Source of the DNA: Phycisphaerae bacterium
GTDB taxonomy: Bacteria; Planctomycetota; Phycisphaerae; JAJVII01
DNA length: 5,984 nt
NCBI GenBank assembly: GCA_028706835.1
Contig: JAQTVL010000291.1
Span: 1-5,984 of the forward strand
Direction of reading: 5' to 3'
The notes under the pieces are model-generated. The model saw nothing but the letters and a program-made list of their open reading frames with translations, searched no databases and was not told the origin of the DNA. This document shows positions 1-5,984 of the stretch, piece by piece. The stretch's first letter is position 1. Each line of letters begins with the position of its first letter. The position numbers were made by a program, and so were the translations under genes.

Positions 1-18
1 GCCATCGCGCGATTCTTC

Positions 19-2841
19 ATGAAACTCTGCACGCCGCAGGGCCTGAAGGAATTCGCGATGTTCTTCTGGCACCAGAAGATATTCACGATCGTCCTGCTGG
101 CGGCGATCGGCGGGTACTTTGTCGGGGCGTCCAACAACTGGTGGCACACTCCGCCCCCGGTTGATCCCGCCAAGCCGGGCATCGAGTGGGCGTCGTTCCG
201 CGGCGGGCCGGGCCGGCCGGGCGCGGTGCTCGGCGATCCCGAGCCGACGACGGGCGATGCGATGTGGGCCGCCAAGCCGACGGTTCCGGGGCGAGTGAAG
301 GCGGTGGAATGCACGACATTCTGGGCGTCGCCGGCGGTGGTAGGCAACCGAATCTACATCGCGTCGTGCGAGAAGGGGCCGCTGATGGACCGCGGCGCAA
401 TCTTCTCGCTGGACGCCGACAGCGGCAACGTGGACTGGACCTGGTCGCCGAAGGATTACCGAGGCACGTTCAGTTCGCCGTCGGTGGCCTACAAGCGCGG
501 CCCGAAGGGCGAAATCAACTACAACGAAGGCTACCTCGTCTGCGGCGAAGGCACGCACTTCACCAACGACGCCCGCATCGTCTGCCTGAATCTCAAGGGC
601 GAGTTGCTCTGGCAATACCGCACGAAGAACCACGTCGAGTCCAGCCCGTGCATCGCGGACGGCCGGGTGTACATCGGCGCCGGCGACGACGGGTACTGGT
701 GCTTCGACCTGGAGCCGAAGGCGTGGGAAGACGAGGGCGCCAAGCGTCCGAAGCCGGTCTGGCACGTCGGCGGCGGCGGCAACCAGCCGTCCAACAAGTA
801 TAAGGACTGCGAGACCTCGCCGACGGTGGTGGACGGCGTGTTCTACGCCGGGCTGGGCGTCGGCGGGCAGGCGATGGTCGCCTTGAAGGCTGACACCGGC
901 GAGGAACTGTGGCGCGTGGAGGCCCCCTGCCCCGTGTTCACCTCGCCGAGCCTGGGCTATCGGCTGGTAGCGGGCCCGGACAAGAAGCTGGTCAAGGAGC
1001 GGCTGCTGTTCCTGGGCATGGGCAACGCGAACTTCATCCAGAGCGCCGGCGAAGTGCTGGCGGCCGAGAAGAAGAAGCTGATGGACAAGGGGGCCGGCCA
1101 GGACGAGATCAACGCGTTCGCCAAGCAGTTCCGCATGAACGGCGAGGTGTGGTGCGTCAATGTGTCGAAGATCAAGCCCGGCGAGGCCGTCCAGCCGGAA
1201 TGGAAACTGCCCGTCAAGGAAACCGTTCTCGGCGTCGCATTCGTCGGCCCGGATGAGGCGAGCACCGAGCCTGCGGAAGGCCGGCTGTACTTCGGCTCGT
1301 GGGACGGCGTGCTGCACTACGTGACCAGCGACGGCAAGGAGCAGGCCAGTTTCGCGTCGGGCAGTTCGATCCTGACGACGCCGGCGGTGGGCAAGGATTA
1401 CGTCTACTTCTCCACCCGCGCCGGAATGCTCACCTGCGTGGATGGTTACGGCCTCAAGAAGATATGGCAGGTCCCGCTCGGCGAAATGGTGATGAGTTCG
1501 CCGGTGATGGCCCGCGGCCACGTCTACATCGGCACCAGCGGCGACGGGCTGCGGTGCATCGGCCAGGTCAAGGCGCTGCCGCCCGTCTGGACTTCGGGCG
1601 CCACCGGCGGCCTGGCGGACCGCACGCCGCTGCCGACCAACGTCACCTTCCGGTCGCGTTACCCGAGCAAGGCCGACCCGACGTTCCGGGTGACCGCCCC
1701 GCTCATGCCGCTGGGCAAGGGCGTTTTTGCCCCGATCACCCGGACCGTGACCACCCAGGGCGAGCGACAGGTTCGCCATGAACTGGTCAAGCTTCGCCAC
1801 GGCGAACTCGGCAAGAAGAACACCGACCCCGCCGAGTGGCGAACGACGTTCGACCAGCCGATCACAGTCGCCCCCGCCAGCCCCGGCGACGATGTCTATC
1901 TCGTCGCGGGCGGGGCAACCGCGAGTTCACAGCCCGACCGGGGCACGCTGCACGCACTGGACACCAACGGCAAGAAGCTCTGGCAACTCGACCTGCTGCC
2001 GGGCGGCACGGGTCAATTCTTCATCGACGGAAGCAATCTGCTCGTCTGGAGCGGGCCGGACACGCTGGCCTGCGTGAACCGCGAGAAGGGCAAGCAACTC
2101 TGGGCGGCGAAGGTTCCGGGCGGCCACAGCGTGGCGGCGCCGTCGGCGTCGGCTGGCCTGGTGCTCGCAGCCACGGCGGGCAACCTGTCGGTGGTCGACG
2201 CCGGGACGGGCGCGGTGCTCTGGACCCTGCCGATCGCCCCGGTGGACTCGCCGCTGCGCCTCGGCCCGACGACGCTACTGGTCGCGACGACCAAGGGCAT
2301 CGACCAGCGGTCCATCATCGACGGCTCGGTGCAATGGCACACGCCCGTCGGCCGCGTCACCCAGCCGCTGGTGCTCGACGCCGAGAAACTCGTCGCCGTC
2401 ACCGACGACGGCAAGCTGCACGTGCTTTCGCTGGCGGACGGCCTGCCGTGGCGGTTGAAGGATGGGACCATGGTCACCGCCGAGAAGGTCAAGACGCCAA
2501 CGGTCCGCCGGGTGGCCCCGACCAGCCAGGTCGACACCGCCATCACGCCGATCCTGCTGGGCGAGAAGATCATCTTCGGCAGCCCGGCGGAACCGGGCAA
2601 GCCGGAGGCGGACCTGATGCTGATCTCGCTGCCGGACAAGTACCAGGCGGACGCCGCCGTCGCAGCGACGCAGCCGGAGGCTGCGGCGCCGGTTGCGCCG
2701 ACGACCGAGATGGAGAAGGTCACGCCGACCCGCTGGTGCGAGGCGGCGTTCATGGGCGCGATCACGCAGCCGCTGATCGTGGTCGAAGGCCAGGCCTACA
2801 CGGCGACCAAGGACCTGGGGCTGGTGTATCTGAAGAAGTGA
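19..2841 (+). CDS. Membrane-anchored PQQ-like double beta-propeller protein
   Basis: Non-enzymatic-looking repeat protein of 940 residues, probably an extracytoplasmic scaffold or binding protein. Residues about 21-37 (KIFTIVLLAAIGGYFVG) form one hydrophobic segment after a short charged N-terminus, with no lipobox, so a signal anchor is likely. The rest is a run of PQQ-like blades, recognised by pairs such as TSPTVVDGVFYAGLG followed by ADTGEELW. By eye there are about eight blades at residues 103-516 and about seven at 612-940, joined by a proline-rich linker at 517-611. An Ala/Pro-rich loop (876-897) interrupts the last blades, and a charged helical insert lies near 343-373. I see no CxxCH heme motif and no recognised PQQ dehydrogenase catalytic set, so quinoprotein enzyme activity is not supported. 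The start is uncertain: the frame stays open to base 1 with coding-like third positions, while ATG 58 has the better ribosome site. The family call is firm; the specific role is unknown. Confidence 0.88.
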   Translation: MKLCTPQGLKEFAMFFWHQKIFTIVLLAAIGGYFVGASNNWWHTPPPVDPAKPGIEWASFRGGPGRPGAVLGDPEPTTGDAMWAAKPTVPGRVKAVECTTFWASPAVVGNRIYIASCEKGPLMDRGAIFSLDADSGNVDWTWSPKDYRGTFSSPSVAYKRGPKGEINYNEGYLVCGEGTHFTNDARIVCLNLKGELLWQYRTKNHVESSPCIADGRVYIGAGDDGYWCFDLEPKAWEDEGAKRPKPVWHVGGGGNQPSNKYKDCETSPTVVDGVFYAGLGVGGQAMVALKADTGEELWRVEAPCPVFTSPSLGYRLVAGPDKKLVKERLLFLGMGNANFIQSAGEVLAAEKKKLMDKGAGQDEINAFAKQFRMNGEVWCVNVSKIKPGEAVQPEWKLPVKETVLGVAFVGPDEASTEPAEGRLYFGSWDGVLHYVTSDGKEQASFASGSSILTTPAVGKDYVYFSTRAGMLTCVDGYGLKKIWQVPLGEMVMSSPVMARGHVYIGTSGDGLRCIGQVKALPPVWTSGATGGLADRTPLPTNVTFRSRYPSKADPTFRVTAPLMPLGKGVFAPITRTVTTQGERQVRHELVKLRHGELGKKNTDPAEWRTTFDQPITVAPASPGDDVYLVAGGATASSQPDRGTLHALDTNGKKLWQLDLLPGGTGQFFIDGSNLLVWSGPDTLACVNREKGKQLWAAKVPGGHSVAAPSASAGLVLAATAGNLSVVDAGTGAVLWTLPIAPVDSPLRLGPTTLLVATTKGIDQRSIIDGSVQWHTPVGRVTQPLVLDAEKLVAVTDDGKLHVLSLADGLPWRLKDGTMVTAEKVKTPTVRRVAPTSQVDTAITPILLGEKIIFGSPAEPGKPEADLMLISLPDKYQADAAVAATQPEAAAPVAPTTEMEKVTPTRWCEAAFMGAITQPLIVVEGQAYTATKDLGLVYLKK
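45..60 (+). promoter_or_regulatory. Candidate RBS plus alternative start of the propeller gene
   Basis: GAAGGA at 45-50 lies 7 bases before an in-frame ATG at 58-60. That start would give a 927-residue protein beginning MFFWHQK directly before the membrane segment, a textbook signal-anchor layout. ATG 19 has no purine-rich site in the 18 bases visible before it. Against ATG 58, codons 1-57 in the same frame carry G or C at the third position in 16 of 19 cases, which suggests that coding already extends upstream. The site is therefore a candidate only. Confidence 0.4.
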
Positions 2842-2855
2842 ACGACTGGACCGCC

Positions 2856-2877
2856 GCGCCGGGCGCTTTGCCCGCGC
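2856..2877 (+). other. GC-rich bulged hairpin between genes 1 and 2
   Basis: GCGC(C)GGGC at 2856-2864 can pair with GCCCGCGC at 2870-2877, giving eight G-C pairs with a single bulged C (2860) and a 5-base GCTTT loop. It starts 14 bases after the stop of the propeller gene and ends 2 bases before the GAGGA ribosome site of the next gene. No T-tract follows, so it is not a classical intrinsic terminator. It could protect the upstream mRNA end or modulate translation or transcript level of the second gene, but in GC-rich DNA a hairpin of this size can arise by chance. Confidence 0.4.
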
Positions 2878-2879
2878 AT

Positions 2880-2884
2880 GAGGA
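2880..2884 (+). promoter_or_regulatory. Ribosome binding site of the Rph-like gene
   Basis: GAGGA lies 4 bases before ATG 2889, slightly close but usable. It supports ATG 2889 as the start, although the reading frame is open without a stop for about 1 kb upstream. The encoded N-terminus then leads quickly into the conserved GGKG motif, as expected for the family. Confidence 0.55.
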
Positions 2885-2888
2885 ACAC

Positions 2889-5582
2889 ATGGCCAACTTA
2901 AGCGCAAGCAACTCAGGGTTCTCGCACATCCGCTACTTCGGGCTGGACCTCGCGGACAGCTCGCTGCCGGACCTGAACGACGTGGGCGGCAAGGGCATCA
3001 ACCTGTTCAAGATGACCGCCGCCCGATTCCCCGTCCCGCCCGGGTTCGTCGTGACCACCGAGGGCTATCGACGGTTCACCACGGGCGAAGGGCTCCAGGA
3101 CCGCATCCGCAAGCTGGCCGACTCCATCGACCCGGACGACGTGGACGGGACGAGCAAGATCGCCACGCGGATTCGCGCCATGTTCGCCGAGACGCCGATG
3201 CCGGAAGCACTGGCGGAGGGCATCAAGGCCTGCTACCGCCGCCTCAAGGAGACCGGCGGCGACCGCGTGGCGGTGCGCTCGTCGGCCACCGCGGAAGACC
3301 TGCCCGACGCCAGCTTCGCCGGGCAGCAGGACACGTACCTCAACATCCGCGGCGAAGACGCGGTCATCAAGGCCGTCAAGAACTGCTGGGGCAGCTTGTG
3401 GACCGACCGCGCGGTCGCGTATCGGGCCAAGAAGAAGACGTCGCTGGACGGCCTGGCGATGGCGGTGGTCGTGCAGCAGATGGTGATCGCGGACGCGGCG
3501 GGGATCATGTTCACGGCCAACCCTGTGACCGGGGATGACAACGAGATCGTGATCAACGCGGCGTGGGGCCTGGGCGAGGCGATCGTCGGCGGGCTGGTCA
3601 CGCCCGACACGATCGTCGTCGACAAGGCGACCGGCCAGGTGAAGGAAATCGCCGTGTCCGACAAGACGGTCATGACCACCATGACCGACCACGGCACGGA
3701 GGAGATCGAACTGACCGGCGACCGCGTGAAGGCCCGCGTGCTGGACGACCGGGCCGTCGCGGAACTGGCGGAGATCGGCAAGCGGATCGAGGGCCACTAC
3801 GGCCACCCGCAGGACATCGAGTGGGGCGTGGCCAACGGGCGGTTCGCGATGCTCCAGGCCCGCCCGATCCAGGGGCTGGAAGTCGCCCGGGACGTGGAGG
3901 CCGGTCGGCTGGCGGAGATCGAGCGGCTGCGTGCGATCAGCGCGGGCGAGCAGCGGGCGTGGGTGACGCACAACCTGGACGAGACGCTGAAGAACCCGAC
4001 GCCGATGACGTGGGACATCATCAGTTGGTTCATGAGCGGCAAGGGCGGCTACGGGCAGATGTATCGCGATTTCGGCTACCAGCCGAGCGCCGAGTTCGAC
4101 GAAAAAGGCTACCTGGACCTGGTCTGCGGGCGGATTTACGCCGACCCGAAGCGGGCCGCGGGCCAGTTCTGGGACGGCGTGCCGATGGAATACGCCCTCG
4201 AGGAAGTCCTCGATGACATGACGACGCTGGAGCGGCCGCCGGCCAAGTTCAACTCGAAGCGCGCGGACGGGAGGTTCTTCCTCCGGCTGCCCACGTGGAT
4301 ATGGGCCGTGCTGCGGTCGTCGCGGATCCAGAAGAAGGCCCGCAAGGCCGCCCTGGAGAAGTTCGAGCAGGAGATCGTGCCGGAATTCCTGGACTTCGTG
4401 GCCAAGGCCCGCGGCCAGACGCTGACCGGCCTGCCGACCGGCGACATCGTCAACGAACTGGAGCGCCGCGTTCACTACGTGATGGGCCAGTTCGCGGCCG
4501 AGTCGCTCAAGCCGGGCTTCTTCGGGGGACTGGCGCAGGGCGCGATGCTCACCGTGTTCGCCCAGTTGATGGGCGACGCCGACGGCGAGGACCTTGGGCG
4601 GGAGCTGACCACCGGCCTGGCCAACGACACCACCGTCGAGCAGAGCATCTGCCTGTATCGGGTCGCGCAGGGCAAGGCGACGATGGACGAGTTCATCGAG
4701 CGTTACGGCCACCGGGCAGCCGGCGAGATGGAACTCGCCCAGCCCCGCTGGCGCGAGGACCGGCGGTATCTGGAGAACACGCTGGAGAGCCTCCGCGGGC
4801 CGAACGTCAAGAGCCCCGAAACGCGGCACCACGAGCAGGCGACCGCGTGCAGGCAGGCGGAAGAGAACCTGATGGCCACGCTGGCGGAGTATGGCGGGTC
4901 GAGCCTGTACGAGGCGATCATCGTCGATTTGAAGGACGCGCAGAAGATGCTGCCGTATCGCGAGGTCGGCAAGCATTACCTGATGATGGGCTACGAGACA
5001 ATCCGCATGGCGCTGCTCGAACTGGCGAGGCGGTGGGGCCTCGACCGCGACATCTTCTTCCTGCACCTCGACGAGCTCCGCAAGTTCGAGGCGGAGGCCG
5101 AGCGGCTCAAGGCCGAGATCGCAAAGCGGAAGGTCCGCTGGGAGTCGGCCAAGAAGCTGTCGCTGCCCGCGGTGATCGATTCAGCCAAGCTGGACACGCT
5201 CGGCAAGCCCGAGCCGCTGGACCCGAGCATGGCGAGCAAGGAGATGGCGGCCCGCCCGATCGCGTCGTGCACGGCCACGGGCATCGCCCGGATCGTGTTC
5301 GATCCGCAGGCTGCGGGCGACCTGGGCCCGGACTACATTCTGGTCTGCCCGTCGACCGACCCGGGCTGGACGCCGCTGTTCGTCAACGCTCGCGGCGTGA
5401 TCGTGGAGCGCGGCGGGATGCTCTCCCACGGGGCCATCGTGGCCCGCGACTTCGGCATTCCCGCGGTGGTGCTCAAGAACGCCACCCGGATCATCCCGGA
5501 CGGGGCCGAGATCCGCATCGACGGCAACCGCGGCCGGGTGGAACTCGTCGGCGCGGCCAGGCCGGTCGCCCAGGAGGCCTGA
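2889..5582 (+). CDS. Rph-like PEP/pyruvate-binding phosphotransferase (ATP-grasp plus phosphohistidine domain)
   Basis: Cytoplasmic enzyme of 897 residues that probably uses ATP to phosphorylate a swivelling histidine and passes the phosphate to an acceptor. The ATP-grasp (PPDK_N, PEP/pyruvate-binding) domain covers residues about 24-330, with VGGKG (K35), VRSSATAEDLPDASFAGQ (R130), FTANPVTG, WGLGEAIVGG, DIEWG (E311) and LQARP (R325). The middle, about 350-775, is mostly helical and carries the family landmark ERYGHRAAGEMELAQPRWRED (605-624 region). The C-terminal PEP-utilizers mobile domain, about 785-890, has DPGWTPLF and GGMLSHGAIVARDFGIPAVV, with H847 as the predicted phosphohistidine. 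The mobile domain is last and no PEP-binding TIM barrel follows, so this matches rifampicin phosphotransferase (about 870 residues) rather than PEP synthase or PPDK. Key residues look intact. The substrate is unknown: the middle domain looks diverged from Listeria Rph as I recall it, so I do not assign rph or resistance. Start ATG 2889 has a GAGGA site. Confidence 0.9.
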   Translation: MANLSASNSGFSHIRYFGLDLADSSLPDLNDVGGKGINLFKMTAARFPVPPGFVVTTEGYRRFTTGEGLQDRIRKLADSIDPDDVDGTSKIATRIRAMFAETPMPEALAEGIKACYRRLKETGGDRVAVRSSATAEDLPDASFAGQQDTYLNIRGEDAVIKAVKNCWGSLWTDRAVAYRAKKKTSLDGLAMAVVVQQMVIADAAGIMFTANPVTGDDNEIVINAAWGLGEAIVGGLVTPDTIVVDKATGQVKEIAVSDKTVMTTMTDHGTEEIELTGDRVKARVLDDRAVAELAEIGKRIEGHYGHPQDIEWGVANGRFAMLQARPIQGLEVARDVEAGRLAEIERLRAISAGEQRAWVTHNLDETLKNPTPMTWDIISWFMSGKGGYGQMYRDFGYQPSAEFDEKGYLDLVCGRIYADPKRAAGQFWDGVPMEYALEEVLDDMTTLERPPAKFNSKRADGRFFLRLPTWIWAVLRSSRIQKKARKAALEKFEQEIVPEFLDFVAKARGQTLTGLPTGDIVNELERRVHYVMGQFAAESLKPGFFGGLAQGAMLTVFAQLMGDADGEDLGRELTTGLANDTTVEQSICLYRVAQGKATMDEFIERYGHRAAGEMELAQPRWREDRRYLENTLESLRGPNVKSPETRHHEQATACRQAEENLMATLAEYGGSSLYEAIIVDLKDAQKMLPYREVGKHYLMMGYETIRMALLELARRWGLDRDIFFLHLDELRKFEAEAERLKAEIAKRKVRWESAKKLSLPAVIDSAKLDTLGKPEPLDPSMASKEMAARPIASCTATGIARIVFDPQAAGDLGPDYILVCPSTDPGWTPLFVNARGVIVERGGMLSHGAIVARDFGIPAVVLKNATRIIPDGAEIRIDGNRGRVELVGAARPVAQEA
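5572..5577 (+). promoter_or_regulatory. Strong RBS of the third gene, inside the end of gene 2
   Basis: AGGAGG, a full Shine-Dalgarno core, is embedded in the last codons of the Rph-like gene, 6 bases before GTG 5584. The in-frame ATG at 5596 would be 18 bases away, so this site decides for the GTG start. Its position implies that ribosomes ending gene 2 can reinitiate on gene 3 (translational coupling). Confidence 0.75.
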
Positions 5583-5583
5583 C

Positions 5584-5984
5584 GTGGACACCATAATGTG
5601 GCTGCTCTTCAAGATCGACCCGGTCATGCAGGTGCTCTACATCCCCTGCGACTGGGTGCTGGGCTGGACCGAGCGCTTCGGGACCATCTGGTCCATCGTC
5701 ATCGTGGGCACGCTCACCGGCGTGGGCGTCAACCTCTTCCAGAAGTTCTGCAGCGACCAGAAGCTCCTGGGCAAGTGCAAGTCGAACATGGACCAGCTCA
5801 AGGAGCGCATGTCCGCGGCCAAGAAGGCCGGCGACGACGAGGCCGCCGCCAGGTTCGGGCGCGTCTGCGGGCGGATCAGCGGCAAGTACATGCTCAAGTC
5901 GCTATTGCCGGCACTCTGGACCATCCCCCCGGTGGTCCTGGTGGTCATGTGGGCCGCCTCGCGCCTGGCCTTCCAGCCGATCCG
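5584..5984 (+). CDS. EMC3/TMCO1-like (DUF106-like) integral membrane protein, 3' truncated by window end
   Basis: Partial gene: 133 residues are visible and the frame is still open at the last base. The start is GTG, chosen for the AGGAGG 6 bases upstream; an in-frame ATG follows four codons later. A short amphipathic N-terminus precedes a membrane segment at residues about 34-52 (TIWSIVIVGTLTGVGVNLF). Next comes a charged region at 56-100, which reads as two helices (DQKLLGKCKSNMDQLKERM, then DDEAAARFGRVCGRI) joined by an AKKAGDDE turn. A second membrane segment lies at about 106-127 (SLLPALWTIPPVVLVVMW). This order, with a cytosolic helical hairpin between the first two membrane segments, is that of the EMC3/TMCO1/DUF106 branch of the Oxa1/YidC superfamily, whose members help insert membrane proteins. 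The assignment rests on architecture and general sequence feel, not a search. Gene 2 ends one base before it, so co-translation is likely. An unrelated small membrane protein with a coiled coil is the main alternative. Confidence 0.68.
   Translation, partial: MDTIMWLLFKIDPVMQVLYIPCDWVLGWTERFGTIWSIVIVGTLTGVGVNLFQKFCSDQKLLGKCKSNMDQLKERMSAAKKAGDDEAAARFGRVCGRISGKYMLKSLLPALWTIPPVVLVVMWAASRLAFQPI

Noticed and set aside
120..2841. PQQ-dependent alcohol or glucose dehydrogenase
   Set aside because: Blade repeats are present, but there are two propellers, no heme motif and no recognisable cofactor-binding catalytic set; the repeat name does not imply PQQ binding.
2856..2877. Intrinsic terminator between genes 1 and 2
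   Set aside because: A stem is present but is followed by ATGAGGAACAC instead of a T-rich tract, and it adjoins a ribosome site.
1836..2888. Upstream extension of the Rph-like reading frame across the end of the propeller gene
   Set aside because: The extension is open only because stops are rare in GC-rich DNA. Its translation is Arg/Gly/Ala-rich and without domains, overlaps a convincing gene in another frame, and ATG 2889 has its own ribosome site.
2275..2907. Minus-strand open frames over the C-terminal half of the propeller gene
   Set aside because: Compositionally biased translations with no motif, opposite a well-supported coding frame; treated as shadows.
2913..5066. A 717-codon open frame on the minus strand, opposite the Rph-like gene
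   Set aside because: The plus-strand frame has clear ATP-grasp and phosphohistidine motifs. The minus-strand translation is low-complexity (Arg, Leu, Val, Asp, His and Gln rich) with no recognisable domain, as expected for the shadow of a gene with high third-position GC.
2889..5582. PEP synthase (ppsA) or pyruvate phosphate dikinase
   Set aside because: Those enzymes have the mobile histidine domain in the middle, followed by a PEP-binding TIM barrel. Here the histidine domain is at the C-terminus and nothing follows it.
5637..5948. A 103-codon minus-strand open frame opposite the third gene
   Set aside because: The plus strand has an ideal ribosome site, membrane segments and a helical hairpin; the minus-strand product shows no feature and has no ribosome site that I could support.

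Overview
The window is GC-rich and densely coding, with strong G/C at third codon positions. It holds three consecutive plus-strand genes that look like one transcription unit, and it is cut at the right edge (probably also at the left). No tRNA, rRNA, CRISPR array, insertion sequence or other mobile element is visible. The style suggests a planctomycete, possibly of the Phycisphaerae type: a large membrane-anchored PQQ-like propeller protein, an Rph-like phosphotransferase, and a small EMC3/TMCO1-like (DUF106-like) membrane protein. That taxonomic guess is inferred from gene content and base composition only.

Layout. (1) Positions 19-2841 encode a protein of about 940 residues with one N-terminal membrane segment and two beta-propellers built from PQQ-like (WD-like) blades. 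It is probably anchored in the membrane and faces the periplasm. (2) A 47-base gap (2842-2888) holds a GC-rich bulged hairpin followed at once by a ribosome binding site. (3) Positions 2889-5582 encode an 897-residue enzyme with an N-terminal ATP-grasp (PEP/pyruvate-binding) domain, a long, mainly helical middle domain and a C-terminal phosphohistidine swivel domain. This is the domain order of rifampicin phosphotransferase (Rph), not of PEP synthase. (4) After one spacer base a third gene starts at GTG 5584, with a perfect AGGAGG inside the end of gene 2, and runs off the window. Its 133 visible residues show a membrane segment, a charged helical-hairpin-like stretch and a second membrane segment, as in the EMC3/TMCO1/DUF106 branch of the Oxa1/YidC superfamily.

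How they might work together is inference. The set could couple an envelope propeller protein, a cytoplasmic phosphotransferase of unknown substrate and a YidC-like membrane-protein biogenesis factor. Tight spacing supports co-expression of genes 2 and 3. The 47-base gap and common direction make gene 1 a likely member of the same operon. The most unusual element is the bacterial EMC3/TMCO1-like gene placed next to an Rph-like enzyme.
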